Below the pieces are notes generated by a model, which did no database searches, was not told where the DNA came from, and saw only the letters and a list, made by a program, of their open reading frames with translations. From Dyadobacter sp. 676 (GTDB lineage: Bacteria > Bacteroidota > Bacteroidia > Cytophagales > Spirosomataceae): DNA of 64,000 nucleotides. The stretch lies in NCBI RefSeq assembly GCF_040448675.1, contig NZ_CP159289.1, positions 6,307,001 through 6,371,000 on the forward strand, given 5' to 3'. The translations under genes and the position numbers were made by a program. Below are positions 53,383-62,094 of this stretch, piece by piece; the stretch's first letter is position 1; each line of letters starts with the position of its first letter.

Positions 53383-54861
53383 ATGAAAAAAATCAAATAC
53401 ATCCTATTGTCGCTGGGGCTGGGCCTGGGTAGCTGCCAGGAAATCGACAGTTTGCAAAAGGACCCCGGGGCGATCACGAACCCGTCGGCGGACCTGATCC
53501 TCACGGGCATTCTGGCTAACGCCTGGGACGCCCCGTGGAGTGCCGATCACCGCCATAACCAGTTTATGACACAAAACGAGGCCTATTACGACGGCCAGGC
53601 TTATGGATGGACCACCGGTTCCTACGACGTTTTCTATACCTCGCTCCGGAATGTGGCGCGCATGGAAACGGTGGCAACCCAAGCCGGCGATGTGGGTGCG
53701 CATTACCTCACGCTCGCGAAGTTTTTCAAAGCCTACTTTTATAGCCGCGCTACCGAAATGTTCGGCGATGTGCCGATGTCGGAAGCGATCAGGGGCGTGA
53801 GTGAGGGAAACTTCAAGCCCAAATACGACAGCCAGAAGGACATTTATGTTCAGGTGTTGAAATGGCTGGAAGAGGCGAATGCCGAAATGCCGGCGCTGAT
53901 TGCCCGAAAGCCGGCGATTTCCGGTGATTACCTCTATGAAGGCGACCTTGTAAAATGGCGGAAACTGATCAATTCGTATCGTTTGCGCGTGCTTATCAGC
54001 CTCAGCAAACGTGCCGACGACACCCCGGAGCTGAACGTGAAACAACAGTTTGCGGCTATCGTGAATGATCCGGCCAAATACCCCCTCATTACCACGAATG
54101 CGGATAATTTTCGGGTGGTTTACAATACCGTTAACACCTATCCGCTATGGCCGAGCAACGGGGTAGTGGTGAAAAACGACAAACGTAATACGCTGGGCGC
54201 CACCTTTGCGGATATCGCCAGGGCGACCCGGGACCCGCGCCTGCTGGTAGTTGCGCTGCCTGCCGATGCATTGAAAGGCAATCAGGACCAGTACCAGCGC
54301 TATGGCGGCGGCAAAACCGGTGACCTGCAATCGACTTTGCTCGAACAAGCGGGAAAAGGGTTGCTTTCGATGATCAATTTCGATTTCTGGGAGGCTTCGG
54401 CCGCCGGTGTGCCGGCGGTTCAGCTTGGTGCACACGAGGTGCATTTCAGCATCGCCGAGGCTATCAACCGCGGTTGGGTCACAGGCAATGCAGCCGATTA
54501 CTATGCTAAGGGCATTACCGAATCGATGAAATTTTACAATATTGCACAGCAGGAAATCGACAAGTTCATCGCCGCGAACCCTTATCCCGGAAATACGGAA
54601 AAAGGCTTGCAAAAGATACTTGAACAGAAATACATGGCATTCTTTGAGAATTCGGGCCGGCAGGCGTATTACAATTTCCGTCGCACGGGGATCCCGGTAT
54701 TCGATATTGGCCAGTCCAACGCGAACAATAATCAGATTCCGATCCGCTGGGCTTATCCGACTTCGGAATACACCACCAACGAGGCAAATCTGAAAGCCTC
54801 GCTGAAAACGCAATTCAACGGGGCCGACACGCAAAACAGCGTGATGTGGCTCATCCGATAA
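53383..54861 (+). CDS. SusD/RagB-like lipoprotein (SusD-like 2 type)
   Basis: 492 residues with lipoprotein Cys18 (LGLGLGSC). 'DSLQKDPGAITNPSADLILTGILANAW' and 'FFKAYFYSRATEMFGDVPMSEA' match the SusD/RagB group with the shorter architecture (PF12771-like). The C-terminal block 'ILEQKYMAFFENSGRQAYYNFRRTG' replaces the usual ERxxELxFE form. The partner SusC is directly upstream and a strong terminator follows. No enzyme gene shares the transcript, so the ligand cannot be guessed. Confidence 0.93.
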   Translation: MKKIKYILLSLGLGLGSCQEIDSLQKDPGAITNPSADLILTGILANAWDAPWSADHRHNQFMTQNEAYYDGQAYGWTTGSYDVFYTSLRNVARMETVATQAGDVGAHYLTLAKFFKAYFYSRATEMFGDVPMSEAIRGVSEGNFKPKYDSQKDIYVQVLKWLEEANAEMPALIARKPAISGDYLYEGDLVKWRKLINSYRLRVLISLSKRADDTPELNVKQQFAAIVNDPAKYPLITTNADNFRVVYNTVNTYPLWPSNGVVVKNDKRNTLGATFADIARATRDPRLLVVALPADALKGNQDQYQRYGGGKTGDLQSTLLEQAGKGLLSMINFDFWEASAAGVPAVQLGAHEVHFSIAEAINRGWVTGNAADYYAKGITESMKFYNIAQQEIDKFIAANPYPGNTEKGLQKILEQKYMAFFENSGRQAYYNFRRTGIPVFDIGQSNANNNQIPIRWAYPTSEYTTNEANLKASLKTQFNGADTQNSVMWLIR

Positions 54862-54868
54862 GCTTATG

Positions 54869-54902
54869 CTTCTCCTGCTCGTTTGGGCGGGGGAAGTTTT
54901 TT
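54869..54902 (+). terminator. Rho-independent terminator of the third SusC/SusD pair
   Basis: A 12-bp stem (54869-54880 with 54885-54896, three G-T wobbles) over a GTTT loop is followed by six T. It starts eight bases after the SusD stop. Confidence 0.9.
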
Positions 54903-55031
54903 GCTTTCCGGACGCCGGCTTTGCTCGGAAAACCCGTCTGAATTAATGCAAATTTTACACTTCCGAGCTGCTTTTTCGTTAGCTTGCCATCAATATGTTA
55001 CCAAAAGGCTGGTAAATGGCAGCCATCTATA

Positions 55032-56159
55032 ATGAAATCAGATTTTTCCAAGAAATTCTCAAAACCCGTTTTCAAAAGAGACGTTCCCGACGATTCCTAT
55101 AAGTACCAGCCCGCCCCGAAACCGTCGGGAAAATATCCCTACCACCTGGACCTCGAAACCATCGATTCCGTGCCCGACCGGAATAAACTGGCATTTCATA
55201 TGGTGGGCGACACCGGCAGTATCCGGACGCCCGATTTCCAGAAGCTGGTCGTGGGGGAGATGGTCAAGCAGTTCGAGGCGACGGAAAAAACCGGGTACGA
55301 GCCGCAGTTTTTGTTTCACCTCGGCGATGTAGTCTATAACTTCGGGGAAGCGAGCGAGTACCGGCGGCAGTTTTTCGAGCCTTATCAAAAATACCCGGGG
55401 CCTATTTTTGCTATTCCCGGAAATCACGACAGCGACATTAACCCCGACAGCCGGGTGCGGTACAATAGCCTGGATGCGTTCACCGCGGTGTTTTGTGATA
55501 CCGAACGTCGTACGGTGCCTTTTAGCGGTAACGCCGGGCGTAAAAGCATGGTGCAGCCCAACGTGTACTGGACCCTCCTGACACCGCTCGCGAATATCAT
55601 CGGCATGTATTCCAATGTGCCCAAATTCGGCGTGGTCGACGAAGCGCAACGCCAGTGGCTTGTGCAAGAGCTGAAAAGGGCCGATAGCGAACGTCCCGGC
55701 AAGGCGGTGATCCTTTGCCTGCACCACTCGCCCTACTCGGCAGATGTCAACCACGGTTCGAGCATTCCGATGATCGGGCTGCTCGAAGGGGTTTTTGAAG
55801 AAACCGGTATTTACCCCGACATCGTTTTCAACGGGCATGTGCATAATTACCAGCGTTTTAGCAGGCATTACCCCGACGGCCGGGTGCTGCCGTTTGTGGT
55901 GGCGGGCAGCGGTGGCTACGACGAACTACATCCGGTGGCCTATACGAGCGATTCCCGTTTTACCAGCGAGCTGCCCATCTTTCGGGGGGTAAACCTCGAA
56001 AACAGTTGCGATACCAGGCACGGTTTCCTGAAAGTGCTTCTGGAAAGGACTTCCGCCGGCATTACGATCACCGTCGAATTCTACACGCTCCCCCACGAGC
56101 GGCGCGCGGAGCCGGGAGTGAATGCGGCGATGGAAGACAGACTGGTGCTGAAAATCTAG
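55032..56159 (+). CDS. Calcineurin-like metallophosphoesterase
   Basis: 375 residues from ATG 55032; an in-frame ATG at 54984 would add an unlikely tail. All metal-binding motifs are present: 'MVGDTG' (D60), 'HLGDVVYN' (D99), 'GNHDSD' (N131, H132), 'LHHSPYS' and 'GHVHNYQR'. The order resembles purple acid phosphatase-type enzymes, but no signal peptide is visible, so it is probably cytoplasmic. It stands alone between the SusCD terminator and the converging LytTR regulator. The substrate is unknown. Confidence 0.92.
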   Translation: MKSDFSKKFSKPVFKRDVPDDSYKYQPAPKPSGKYPYHLDLETIDSVPDRNKLAFHMVGDTGSIRTPDFQKLVVGEMVKQFEATEKTGYEPQFLFHLGDVVYNFGEASEYRRQFFEPYQKYPGPIFAIPGNHDSDINPDSRVRYNSLDAFTAVFCDTERRTVPFSGNAGRKSMVQPNVYWTLLTPLANIIGMYSNVPKFGVVDEAQRQWLVQELKRADSERPGKAVILCLHHSPYSADVNHGSSIPMIGLLEGVFEETGIYPDIVFNGHVHNYQRFSRHYPDGRVLPFVVAGSGGYDELHPVAYTSDSRFTSELPIFRGVNLENSCDTRHGFLKVLLERTSAGITITVEFYTLPHERRAEPGVNAAMEDRLVLKI

Positions 56160-56170
56160 GAATTGCCGCT

Positions 56171-56956
56171 TTATTTTCCCATCCAGATCTTGAAATCGCT
56201 CACTTTTTCGCGGCTTACGAGCACCTCTTTGTTGTGTGCCGGCCGCAATGTGAGTGAAAGCCGGTTGCCGAAATAGGGGTCGATCTTGTCGACGCAACGG
56301 TGTGTGACCATCATGCCCCGGTTGATCCTGAAAAAACGTGAGGGATCGAGCGACTCGGCGAGTTCGTCGAGTGTGTAATCGACGAGCATTTTCTGGTTGG
56401 AGTCGGTCATGAAGAAGCTGTAACGGTCGTCGGTAAAGAAATAGGCGATTTCGCCGACTTCGACGGAAAGCATTTTTTGCCCCTGCTTCACGAGAAAACG
56501 TTGCCGGTATTCCACCGCCGAAGCTTTTTTGAAATCTTCCAGCAATTTCCGGATACCGGCCAGCGAGTGATCGGCAGCGGGCTGAGCTCTCATTCTTTCA
56601 TACTTTTGCAATGCGCGTTGAAGGTCGTCGCGGTGCACGGGTTTCAGCAGGTAGTCGATGCTGTTGTGCCTGAATGCCTGCAAGGCGTATTCGTCGTAGG
56701 AAGTCGTGAAGATGATCGCACTCGCAACCTCCACCCGGTTGAATATTTCGAAGCTCTGCCCGTCGGACAATTCAATGTCCAGGAAGATCAGGTCCGGATC
56801 GGGCCGGCCGGCGGCGCGGTTTTCGAGTACCCATTCCACGGTTTGCTCGATGCTGTCGGTGACACCCGCGATGTCCAGCGACGGCGCGACCTCACCAACC
56901 ATCTTTTTGAGTCGGCGGACCGACAGATCTTCGTCTTCAACGATAAGCGCATTCAT
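56171..56956 (-). CDS. LytTR-family response regulator
   Basis: 261 residues. Receiver domain 1-125 with E8/D9, phospho-acceptor D60 in 'DLIFLDIEL' and K106 in 'DYLLKPVH'. LytTR domain from about 150 ('FLVKQGQKMLSVEVGEIAYFFTDDRYSFF', 'FRINRGMMVTHRCVDKI'). It is third of three same-strand genes after two LytS-type kinases; the gap from the second kinase is four bases. Either or both kinases may phosphorylate it. Confidence 0.95.
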   Translation of the reverse strand: MNALIVEDEDLSVRRLKKMVGEVAPSLDIAGVTDSIEQTVEWVLENRAAGRPDPDLIFLDIELSDGQSFEIFNRVEVASAIIFTTSYDEYALQAFRHNSIDYLLKPVHRDDLQRALQKYERMRAQPAADHSLAGIRKLLEDFKKASAVEYRQRFLVKQGQKMLSVEVGEIAYFFTDDRYSFFMTDSNQKMLVDYTLDELAESLDPSRFFRINRGMMVTHRCVDKIDPYFGNRLSLTLRPAHNKEVLVSREKVSDFKIWMGK

Positions 56957-56960
56957 ATAT

Positions 56961-58070
56961 TCAGGAAATCAATGGTAAGGTTACGGTAAAAAACTCGTGA
57001 TTACTTTCGATCAGCGGCAGGGGAAGTCCGGGCCGGTATTCGGTTAGCAGCTTGTATTTGGTAACGATGTTATTGAGTCCCACATGCGTCGATTCGATGT
57101 TTTCGGCGCCGGTGGTCAGGTTTTTCTTTTGCAGGTTGTTTCTTATCATCAGTTTGCCCTCCACGGTACTCAATATAAAGATGGTGAGCGGCCTGCTGGC
57201 CCGGATCACATTGTGTTTCACCGCGTTTTCAACCAGCAATTGCAACGTAAGCGGCGGAATGAGGCTGTCCATAAAACAGTCTTCTACATGGATGTACAGC
57301 TTCATGCCATCGCCGTAGCGGGTTTTGAGCAAATGCCCGTAGGATTCGATGAACGACAATTCTTTTTTTAACGTCGTTAACTGCCCGAAATCGCCCTCAT
57401 TTACCGACGAATGGTTGGTCTGCAAAAGATACCGGTACACCCGCGCCATTTCGTCCACGAACTGCTCCGCCTTTTCAGGGTCCTCGCCGATCAGCGCCGA
57501 CAGCGAATTAAGGGTATTGAAAAGAAAATGGGGGCTGATCTGCGCTTTCAGGCTTTCGAGCTGGCCGTTGACATTCTCTTTCATCAGCCGCTCCGTATTA
57601 ATTTCGTGCTGTCGCCAGCGCCTGAGCGCGCGAAATGTTTCCCGCAGGCCGGTAGCCAATACCATGGCCCCCAGGTTGACAACGTAAACGATAACCAGGG
57701 TATGCACGGTCAGCGTGGAACCAAACAGCTTGTTGCCGATATAAATCCACGCAACGGCCAGCATAAACACCCCCGAAACTACCGCATGAGCGCAAATGGA
57801 CAACGCAACGCGCACCAGCGTTTGGCGTACGTCGCTGTAATGCCCGGCAATGTAACCTGCTACTTGCATTTGCACCCACACTACCAGGGCCAGCACCGAC
57901 CCATTCAACAGGGTTGCCTGGAAATATGAAGCGAGGTTGCCCGCCAACGGTTTGCCTACCGTGATATAGTTAAAAAGCATCAGAATAACCGCTGTGCCTG
58001 GCACATACGCCCACCGGTTTACCGAAGGGATCTTTTCGGGAATTCTCTCAAACAATGCTCTTTTTTTCAT
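56961..58070 (-). CDS. LytS-type sensor histidine kinase (second of two)
   Basis: 369 residues from ATG 58070. Four membrane helices (about 24-41, 52-70, 86-112, 124-142), then the His_kinase domain with His181 in 'LKAQISPHFLFNTLNSLSALIGEDPEKA' and ATPase motifs 'IPPLTLQLLVENAVKHN' and 'GLNNIVTKYKLL'. The frame is open further up to an ATG at 58181 that overlaps the previous stop as ATGA; that start would add 37 residues unlike family N-termini, but the overlap means it deserves a check. Confidence 0.93.
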   Translation of the reverse strand: MKKRALFERIPEKIPSVNRWAYVPGTAVILMLFNYITVGKPLAGNLASYFQATLLNGSVLALVVWVQMQVAGYIAGHYSDVRQTLVRVALSICAHAVVSGVFMLAVAWIYIGNKLFGSTLTVHTLVIVYVVNLGAMVLATGLRETFRALRRWRQHEINTERLMKENVNGQLESLKAQISPHFLFNTLNSLSALIGEDPEKAEQFVDEMARVYRYLLQTNHSSVNEGDFGQLTTLKKELSFIESYGHLLKTRYGDGMKLYIHVEDCFMDSLIPPLTLQLLVENAVKHNVIRASRPLTIFILSTVEGKLMIRNNLQKKNLTTGAENIESTHVGLNNIVTKYKLLTEYRPGLPLPLIESNHEFFTVTLPLIS

Positions 58071-58177
58071 GGTCAGGCAGTCGCCGGGCCGGCCGGGCGA
58101 TTGGTTCAAAAATAGGGTAATCCCGGGAAAAGCTGCGGGGCGAGTTGCATCAACTGTATTTTTATTGGCATGAATTG

Positions 58178-59227
58178 TCATTGCACCGTAACCGCCGTTG
58201 CATCCGGTAGGAGCGGTATGACTACGGAAAATGTGTCGCCGTTCTCACGCACCTCCAGCTTTCTGGAAGTAAAAATCAGCAGTTTGGTGGAAAGCCCGCG
58301 CAAGCCCACGCCCTTGGCACCGAGCGTGCGATGGCGCATCTGAACGTTGTTGGTAATCCGGATACTGCGGTCGTCGGTAAGGGCCACCGTAATCGTAAGC
58401 GGCCGGTTGGCCGACAGGACATTATGTTGAACGGCGTTATCGACCAGTATCTGCAGCATAAGTGGCGGGATCGTCAGGTCGGCGGGGCAGTGCTCCGGCA
58501 GTTGTACGAGCAGGGCGTCGTGGTACCGCACTTTCAGAAGCCGCACGTAAACTTCCATAAACCTCAGCTCGGATTGCAGGGGTACCAGGTCGGTCCGGGC
58601 GCCCTGAAGCATGTAACGGTAAATTCGCGCGAGATCCTCTACGAAGTCTTCCGCCTGTGCGGGATCGGCGCTGATCAGCGAAGAAAGCGTATTCAGGCTG
58701 TTGAACAGAAAATGTGGGTTTACCTGTCCTTTCAATGCGTCGAACTCGATTTCCGCTGATTGCCGCGCCGATTTTTCATCGTCGGCCTGGTCGTTTTTCC
58801 ATTGTTGCAAGGCGTAGAACAATCCCAGCAAAGCGCAGATAAAGGCATCGCAAACAAGGCCCAGCAAGGTCAGCGGCCAGATCATGGACCATTCGAAAGC
58901 CACACCGAGAGACGGGACCAGGCTGTAAACCCAGGTGTCGAAAACGGCGAGCAATGCCATAGCGGCGCCGAGTTTCCAAAACATGCCGAGCATTTGCCGG
59001 AGGATTTTCCCCTGCGCGGAACTGCCCGCGGTACGCCTGATGACGAGCGTGAGCGCGACCACCGAAAACCAGTAAACCGCGAAAGCGAGCGAAGTGGCCG
59101 TCAGGAACGTGGGAAGGTCGGTGAAATAGCGTTCCCCGATCAGGTAATAGTTGCCCAGCGCAAAGCAGATGGGCATCATCGCGAGATGATACCACCATTC
59201 GTACTTCGAAAAAAAGGCGGGTTTCAT
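58178..59227 (-). CDS. LytS-type sensor histidine kinase (first of two)
   Basis: 349 residues from ATG 59227. Four membrane helices (about 12-30, 42-62, 84-102, 115-140), His172 in 'LKGQVNPHFLFNSLNTLSSLISADPAQA', 'IPPLMLQILVDNAVQHNVLSA' and 'GVGLRGLSTKLLIF'. The second kinase gene follows. The two are clearly related but divergent, so they might form heterodimers. Confidence 0.93.
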   Translation of the reverse strand: MKPAFFSKYEWWYHLAMMPICFALGNYYLIGERYFTDLPTFLTATSLAFAVYWFSVVALTLVIRRTAGSSAQGKILRQMLGMFWKLGAAMALLAVFDTWVYSLVPSLGVAFEWSMIWPLTLLGLVCDAFICALLGLFYALQQWKNDQADDEKSARQSAEIEFDALKGQVNPHFLFNSLNTLSSLISADPAQAEDFVEDLARIYRYMLQGARTDLVPLQSELRFMEVYVRLLKVRYHDALLVQLPEHCPADLTIPPLMLQILVDNAVQHNVLSANRPLTITVALTDDRSIRITNNVQMRHRTLGAKGVGLRGLSTKLLIFTSRKLEVRENGDTFSVVIPLLPDATAVTVQ

Positions 59228-59261
59228 GAGGGTGCGTTTCGGATTCGGATGGAACAACCGA

Positions 59262-59269
59262 CAAAATTA
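59262..59269 (-). promoter_or_regulatory. Putative -7 element of the two-kinase operon
   Basis: The minus strand reads TAATTTTG, an exact TAnnTTTG, 35 bases before the kinase start. No TTG is seen at the expected -33 distance, so this is moderate evidence only. Confidence 0.4.
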
Positions 59270-59343
59270 AAACAAATCGCCAAGCGGTTGTTAATAACGA
59301 AGGCAGCTGCTATTTTCCGGTAAACATATTCAAACCGGAAACA

Positions 59344-59799
59344 ATGGCGGGACGTAGCGCGGGAATTTTGATGTTTCGGCGAAAAGTAAGTCTGGAAGTG
59401 CTGCTGGTACATCCGGGCGGACCGTTTTTTGCCCGTAAAGACCTGGGTGCCTGGTCTATTCCGAAAGGTGAGTACGAAGGCCCGGAAGACCCGCTGACGG
59501 CGGCCAGGCGCGAATTCGCGGAGGAAACCGGGCTGCCGGTCGACGGCGATTTTTTGCCATTGCAGCCCATTAAGCAAAAGGGTGGCAAGGAGGTGCTTGC
59601 ATGGGCGATCGAGGGGGATATCGATGCCGCGAAAGTCGTCAGTAATGTCTTCGAAATGGAATGGCCGCCGCGTTCGGGCAAAATGCGGCGGTTTCCCGAG
59701 ATCGACCGGGCGGAGTGGTTCGACCTCTCCACGGCCCGTAGTAAAATCAACGAGCGGCAACGCGGTTTCCTGGACGAATTGGAACAGTTGCTGGGGTAA
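59344..59799 (+). CDS. Nudix hydrolase
   Basis: 151 residues, starting ATG 59344. A complete Nudix box at about 42-64, 'GEYEGPEDPLTAARREFAEETGL' in GX5EX7REUXEEXGU form (G42, E48, R56 E57, E60 E61). 'GAWSIPKGEYEG' and 'DRAEWFDLSTARSKINERQRGFLDELEQLL' resemble the DR1025/NUDIX group with an AP4A-type 'WSIPKGE' motif. Cytoplasmic; it likely cleaves nucleoside-diphosphate-linked substrates. Divergent from the kinase operon. Confidence 0.94.
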   Translation: MAGRSAGILMFRRKVSLEVLLVHPGGPFFARKDLGAWSIPKGEYEGPEDPLTAARREFAEETGLPVDGDFLPLQPIKQKGGKEVLAWAIEGDIDAAKVVSNVFEMEWPPRSGKMRRFPEIDRAEWFDLSTARSKINERQRGFLDELEQLLG

Positions 59800-59942
59800 T
59801 GCTGCCCGATTTCGGGATGATCCGCAAAAAATCAGGTTCGCCGTGTTTATTAATTTGTAATTAAACTAAATACGGCATTTCTTTGCTCCCGAAGCATTCC
59901 GGCGCGTGGCGTCCGATGCGCAAATCAACTCAAATAGTATTC

Positions 59943-61202
59943 ATGTCTCAGAAAAAGACGGCCCTCGGCAAGTTCATCGGAACATTACACCTGTGGCTGG
60001 GATTGGCGACGGGCGCGGTGATCATGGTCATCGGTCTTACCGGCGCCATTTATGTTTTTACAGACGAGCTTAAACCGCTCGTTTATCGCGACCGTCTTTT
60101 CATCGAGCCAGAAAACAAACCGAAACTGCCGTTGAGCCGGCTACTTGAAGCAGCACAGCAGGCAGTAGGGGAAATGCGGCCGGTCACCCGGGCCGAAATC
60201 TCTTCCCGGCCCGACAGGACCTATATTTTCAGGGCATTGAAGGTCGATAAGGACGGTTTTTCGCATTGGGATTATTACAAATATTATTGGAGGGCGTATG
60301 TTAACCCTTACAATGGGAAGGTAGTCATGCTGGAAGACAGCCGTAATGAATTCTTTACCCTTGTGCTTGGGCTGCATATGCGGATGCTGTTTGGCGAAAA
60401 GATAGGCCACACCGTCGTAAGCTACGCCGTGCTGGCTTTTGTATTCATGCTGATTTCGGGGATTGTATTATGGTGGCCGGCGAAATGGGGCAAACCGAAT
60501 GTCGATAGGAGCTTTAAAATCAAATGGAATGCCAGATGGAAACGTCGTAATTACGACCTGCACAATGTGCTGGGCTTTTATGCCGGCGCTATCCTGATGA
60601 TGTGTGCGCTTACCGGACTTGTGTGGGCATTCGAGTGGTTTGAGAAAGGCGTGAAAACGGCGGTGGACGGCGGCAAGCTGGCGGAAGTGCCCGCGGTCTT
60701 TTCGGATACCACGCAAACAACGGACGCCGGGGCGATCGACCGGATTTTTACAGCAATGCAGCAAGAAAAGCCGCAGGCCTACGGGTATCTTATCAATTTT
60801 CCCGCAAAAGGCAAATTGCCCGTCAATACCTCTACTTACCTCAGCGAAAGCAACCGCTACGACCGCGTGCAGGGCCAGTACGATCAATTTACCGGCGCGC
60901 GGCTACGTTCGCGTTCCTTCGGGGAGCTCACCAACGGCGAGCAGCTGTATGCCCTGAACTTCGACCTGCATGTGGGCGCCTGGGCAGGGCTGCCGGGCAA
61001 AATCCTGACTTTTTTCGCGGGTTTGATATGTGCGAGCTTACCGGTTACCGGATTTGTGATCTGGTGGGGGCGGCGTAGAAAGTCGGCACGGGAAGCGAAA
61101 AAAGAAAAGAAACCGGCTACGCAGCGGAAAGCGGCCCGTCGGGTGATGGCGGTGCAAGGCTATACGCCCGGGTTATCCCGCTTGTCCGAGGAAGAAAAAT
61201 AA
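59943..61202 (+). CDS. PepSY-associated TM-helix protein
   Basis: 419 residues from ATG 59943 (an in-frame start at 59883 would precede a normal N-terminus). Four membrane helices: about 15-37 ('GTLHLWLGLATGAVIMVIGLTGAIYVF'), 150-175, 195-216 and 350-372, with PepSY domains between. The His of 'LHLWLGL' and the His of 'GLHMRMLFGEKIGHTVV' are conserved in the family and may hold haem. Members are commonly linked to reduction of ferric siderophores at the inner membrane. The basic tail (REAKKEKKPATQRKAARR) is unusual. The end overlaps the converging membrane-protein gene by 30 bases. Confidence 0.9.
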   Translation: MSQKKTALGKFIGTLHLWLGLATGAVIMVIGLTGAIYVFTDELKPLVYRDRLFIEPENKPKLPLSRLLEAAQQAVGEMRPVTRAEISSRPDRTYIFRALKVDKDGFSHWDYYKYYWRAYVNPYNGKVVMLEDSRNEFFTLVLGLHMRMLFGEKIGHTVVSYAVLAFVFMLISGIVLWWPAKWGKPNVDRSFKIKWNARWKRRNYDLHNVLGFYAGAILMMCALTGLVWAFEWFEKGVKTAVDGGKLAEVPAVFSDTTQTTDAGAIDRIFTAMQQEKPQAYGYLINFPAKGKLPVNTSTYLSESNRYDRVQGQYDQFTGARLRSRSFGELTNGEQLYALNFDLHVGAWAGLPGKILTFFAGLICASLPVTGFVIWWGRRRKSAREAKKEKKPATQRKAARRVMAVQGYTPGLSRLSEEEK

Positions 61203-61901
61203 CCCGATAACCGCCGAAAAAAATATCACCCAGCCCCAGAATATCCTCGCCGGAGGCATGTGGCCATATACGAGCACGCGGACTCCCAGCGGCAATAACG
61301 CGCTACAAAGGCAAGCCGTCGCAATTACAGACATGACCGTGCCGCCTTTCAGAACGCCGATCATCATGGCCGACATCATTGCCAACGCGACCACTTCCAC
61401 GGGCCGTAAGGTGCCTGAAAGCCACGCCCCGATGGCCAATACCGCCCAGCCAAATAAAATGGCGCCGGAGAGCGTCGAAACGATGTGAAAAGCCCCGTAC
61501 GACTGCGCCACCACTTCAGTGGCCCTGGGCAAGCCCAGGATGCCGACGAGTTGAAACGCCAGGTGGTTGATTCCCGAATGGAACGTCCGGGCAAAAAGTC
61601 CGAACATTACCAGGCTGCCGCCCCATACCGCCCACACCGGTTTCGTCCGCCCGATGAGATTGGCGAGCGTGACAATGGCCGGCCAAAGTAATATGTTCCC
61701 GGCCAGGAAAAGGCTGTAAGCCGTAAACATCAATGCGGGGTGTGATTGATAAGCCCGCAATTGCTCCGGAAAGAAAAAATCGAACCGGAGTTTCAGGATT
61801 TCTCCCAAAAGCAGCAATACCGGCGCCAGCACGAGCGATATGCCGCCCAGCCAGCGCCCGGGAAACGGAAAAGGGTCGAAATGGTTTTCAAAAGTTTTCA
61901 T
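61173..61901 (-). CDS. Hypothetical six-to-seven-helix membrane protein
   Basis: 242 residues from ATG 61901. Regularly spaced hydrophobic helices ('LGGISLVLAPVLLLLGEIL', 'ALMFTAYSLFLAGNILLWPAIVTLANLIG', 'AVWGGSLVMFGLFARTF', 'GAILFGWAVLAIGAWLSG' and others). I do not recognise a family. The C-terminal 30 bases overlap the end of the PepSY gene on the other strand. The promoter and a palindrome upstream suggest repressor control. Confidence 0.75.
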   Translation of the reverse strand: MKTFENHFDPFPFPGRWLGGISLVLAPVLLLLGEILKLRFDFFFPEQLRAYQSHPALMFTAYSLFLAGNILLWPAIVTLANLIGRTKPVWAVWGGSLVMFGLFARTFHSGINHLAFQLVGILGLPRATEVVAQSYGAFHIVSTLSGAILFGWAVLAIGAWLSGTLRPVEVVALAMMSAMMIGVLKGGTVMSVIATACLCSALLPLGVRVLVYGHMPPARIFWGWVIFFSAVIGLFFFLGQAG

Positions 61902-61916
61902 GGCTAATAGTTTATA

Positions 61917-61957
61917 CAAAACTATGTAATGTTAGGTACTATGCATTGCATACTACA
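61917..61957 (-). promoter_or_regulatory. Promoter with overlapping operator-like palindrome
   Basis: On the minus strand TAGTTTTG (61924-61917) is an exact TAnnTTTG -7 element 16 bases before the start codon. The -33 area is covered by gtactatgca/tgcatactac (61937-61957), ten-base arms with one mismatch; a related half 'actatgta' lies at 61921-61928. Such tactatgta-type palindromes resemble PadR-family operators, but no PadR gene is in the window. Confidence 0.5.
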
Positions 61958-62094
61958 CGACTGGTAATATCTGTGTTTGAATGGTCGGATGTGTTCCGCC
62001 TGCCCCCGGTTCTTGCCTTACAAAGCAAGCCCAATCGGGCCGGGTAGCCAAAAAAAGTAGCCCAACGACCCGGATTGTAGATTTCTGAATGCGG

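Noticed and set aside
59850..59857. TTAATTTG as a promoter of the PepSY gene
   Set aside because: Near-consensus -7 only; no TTG at about 18 bases upstream.
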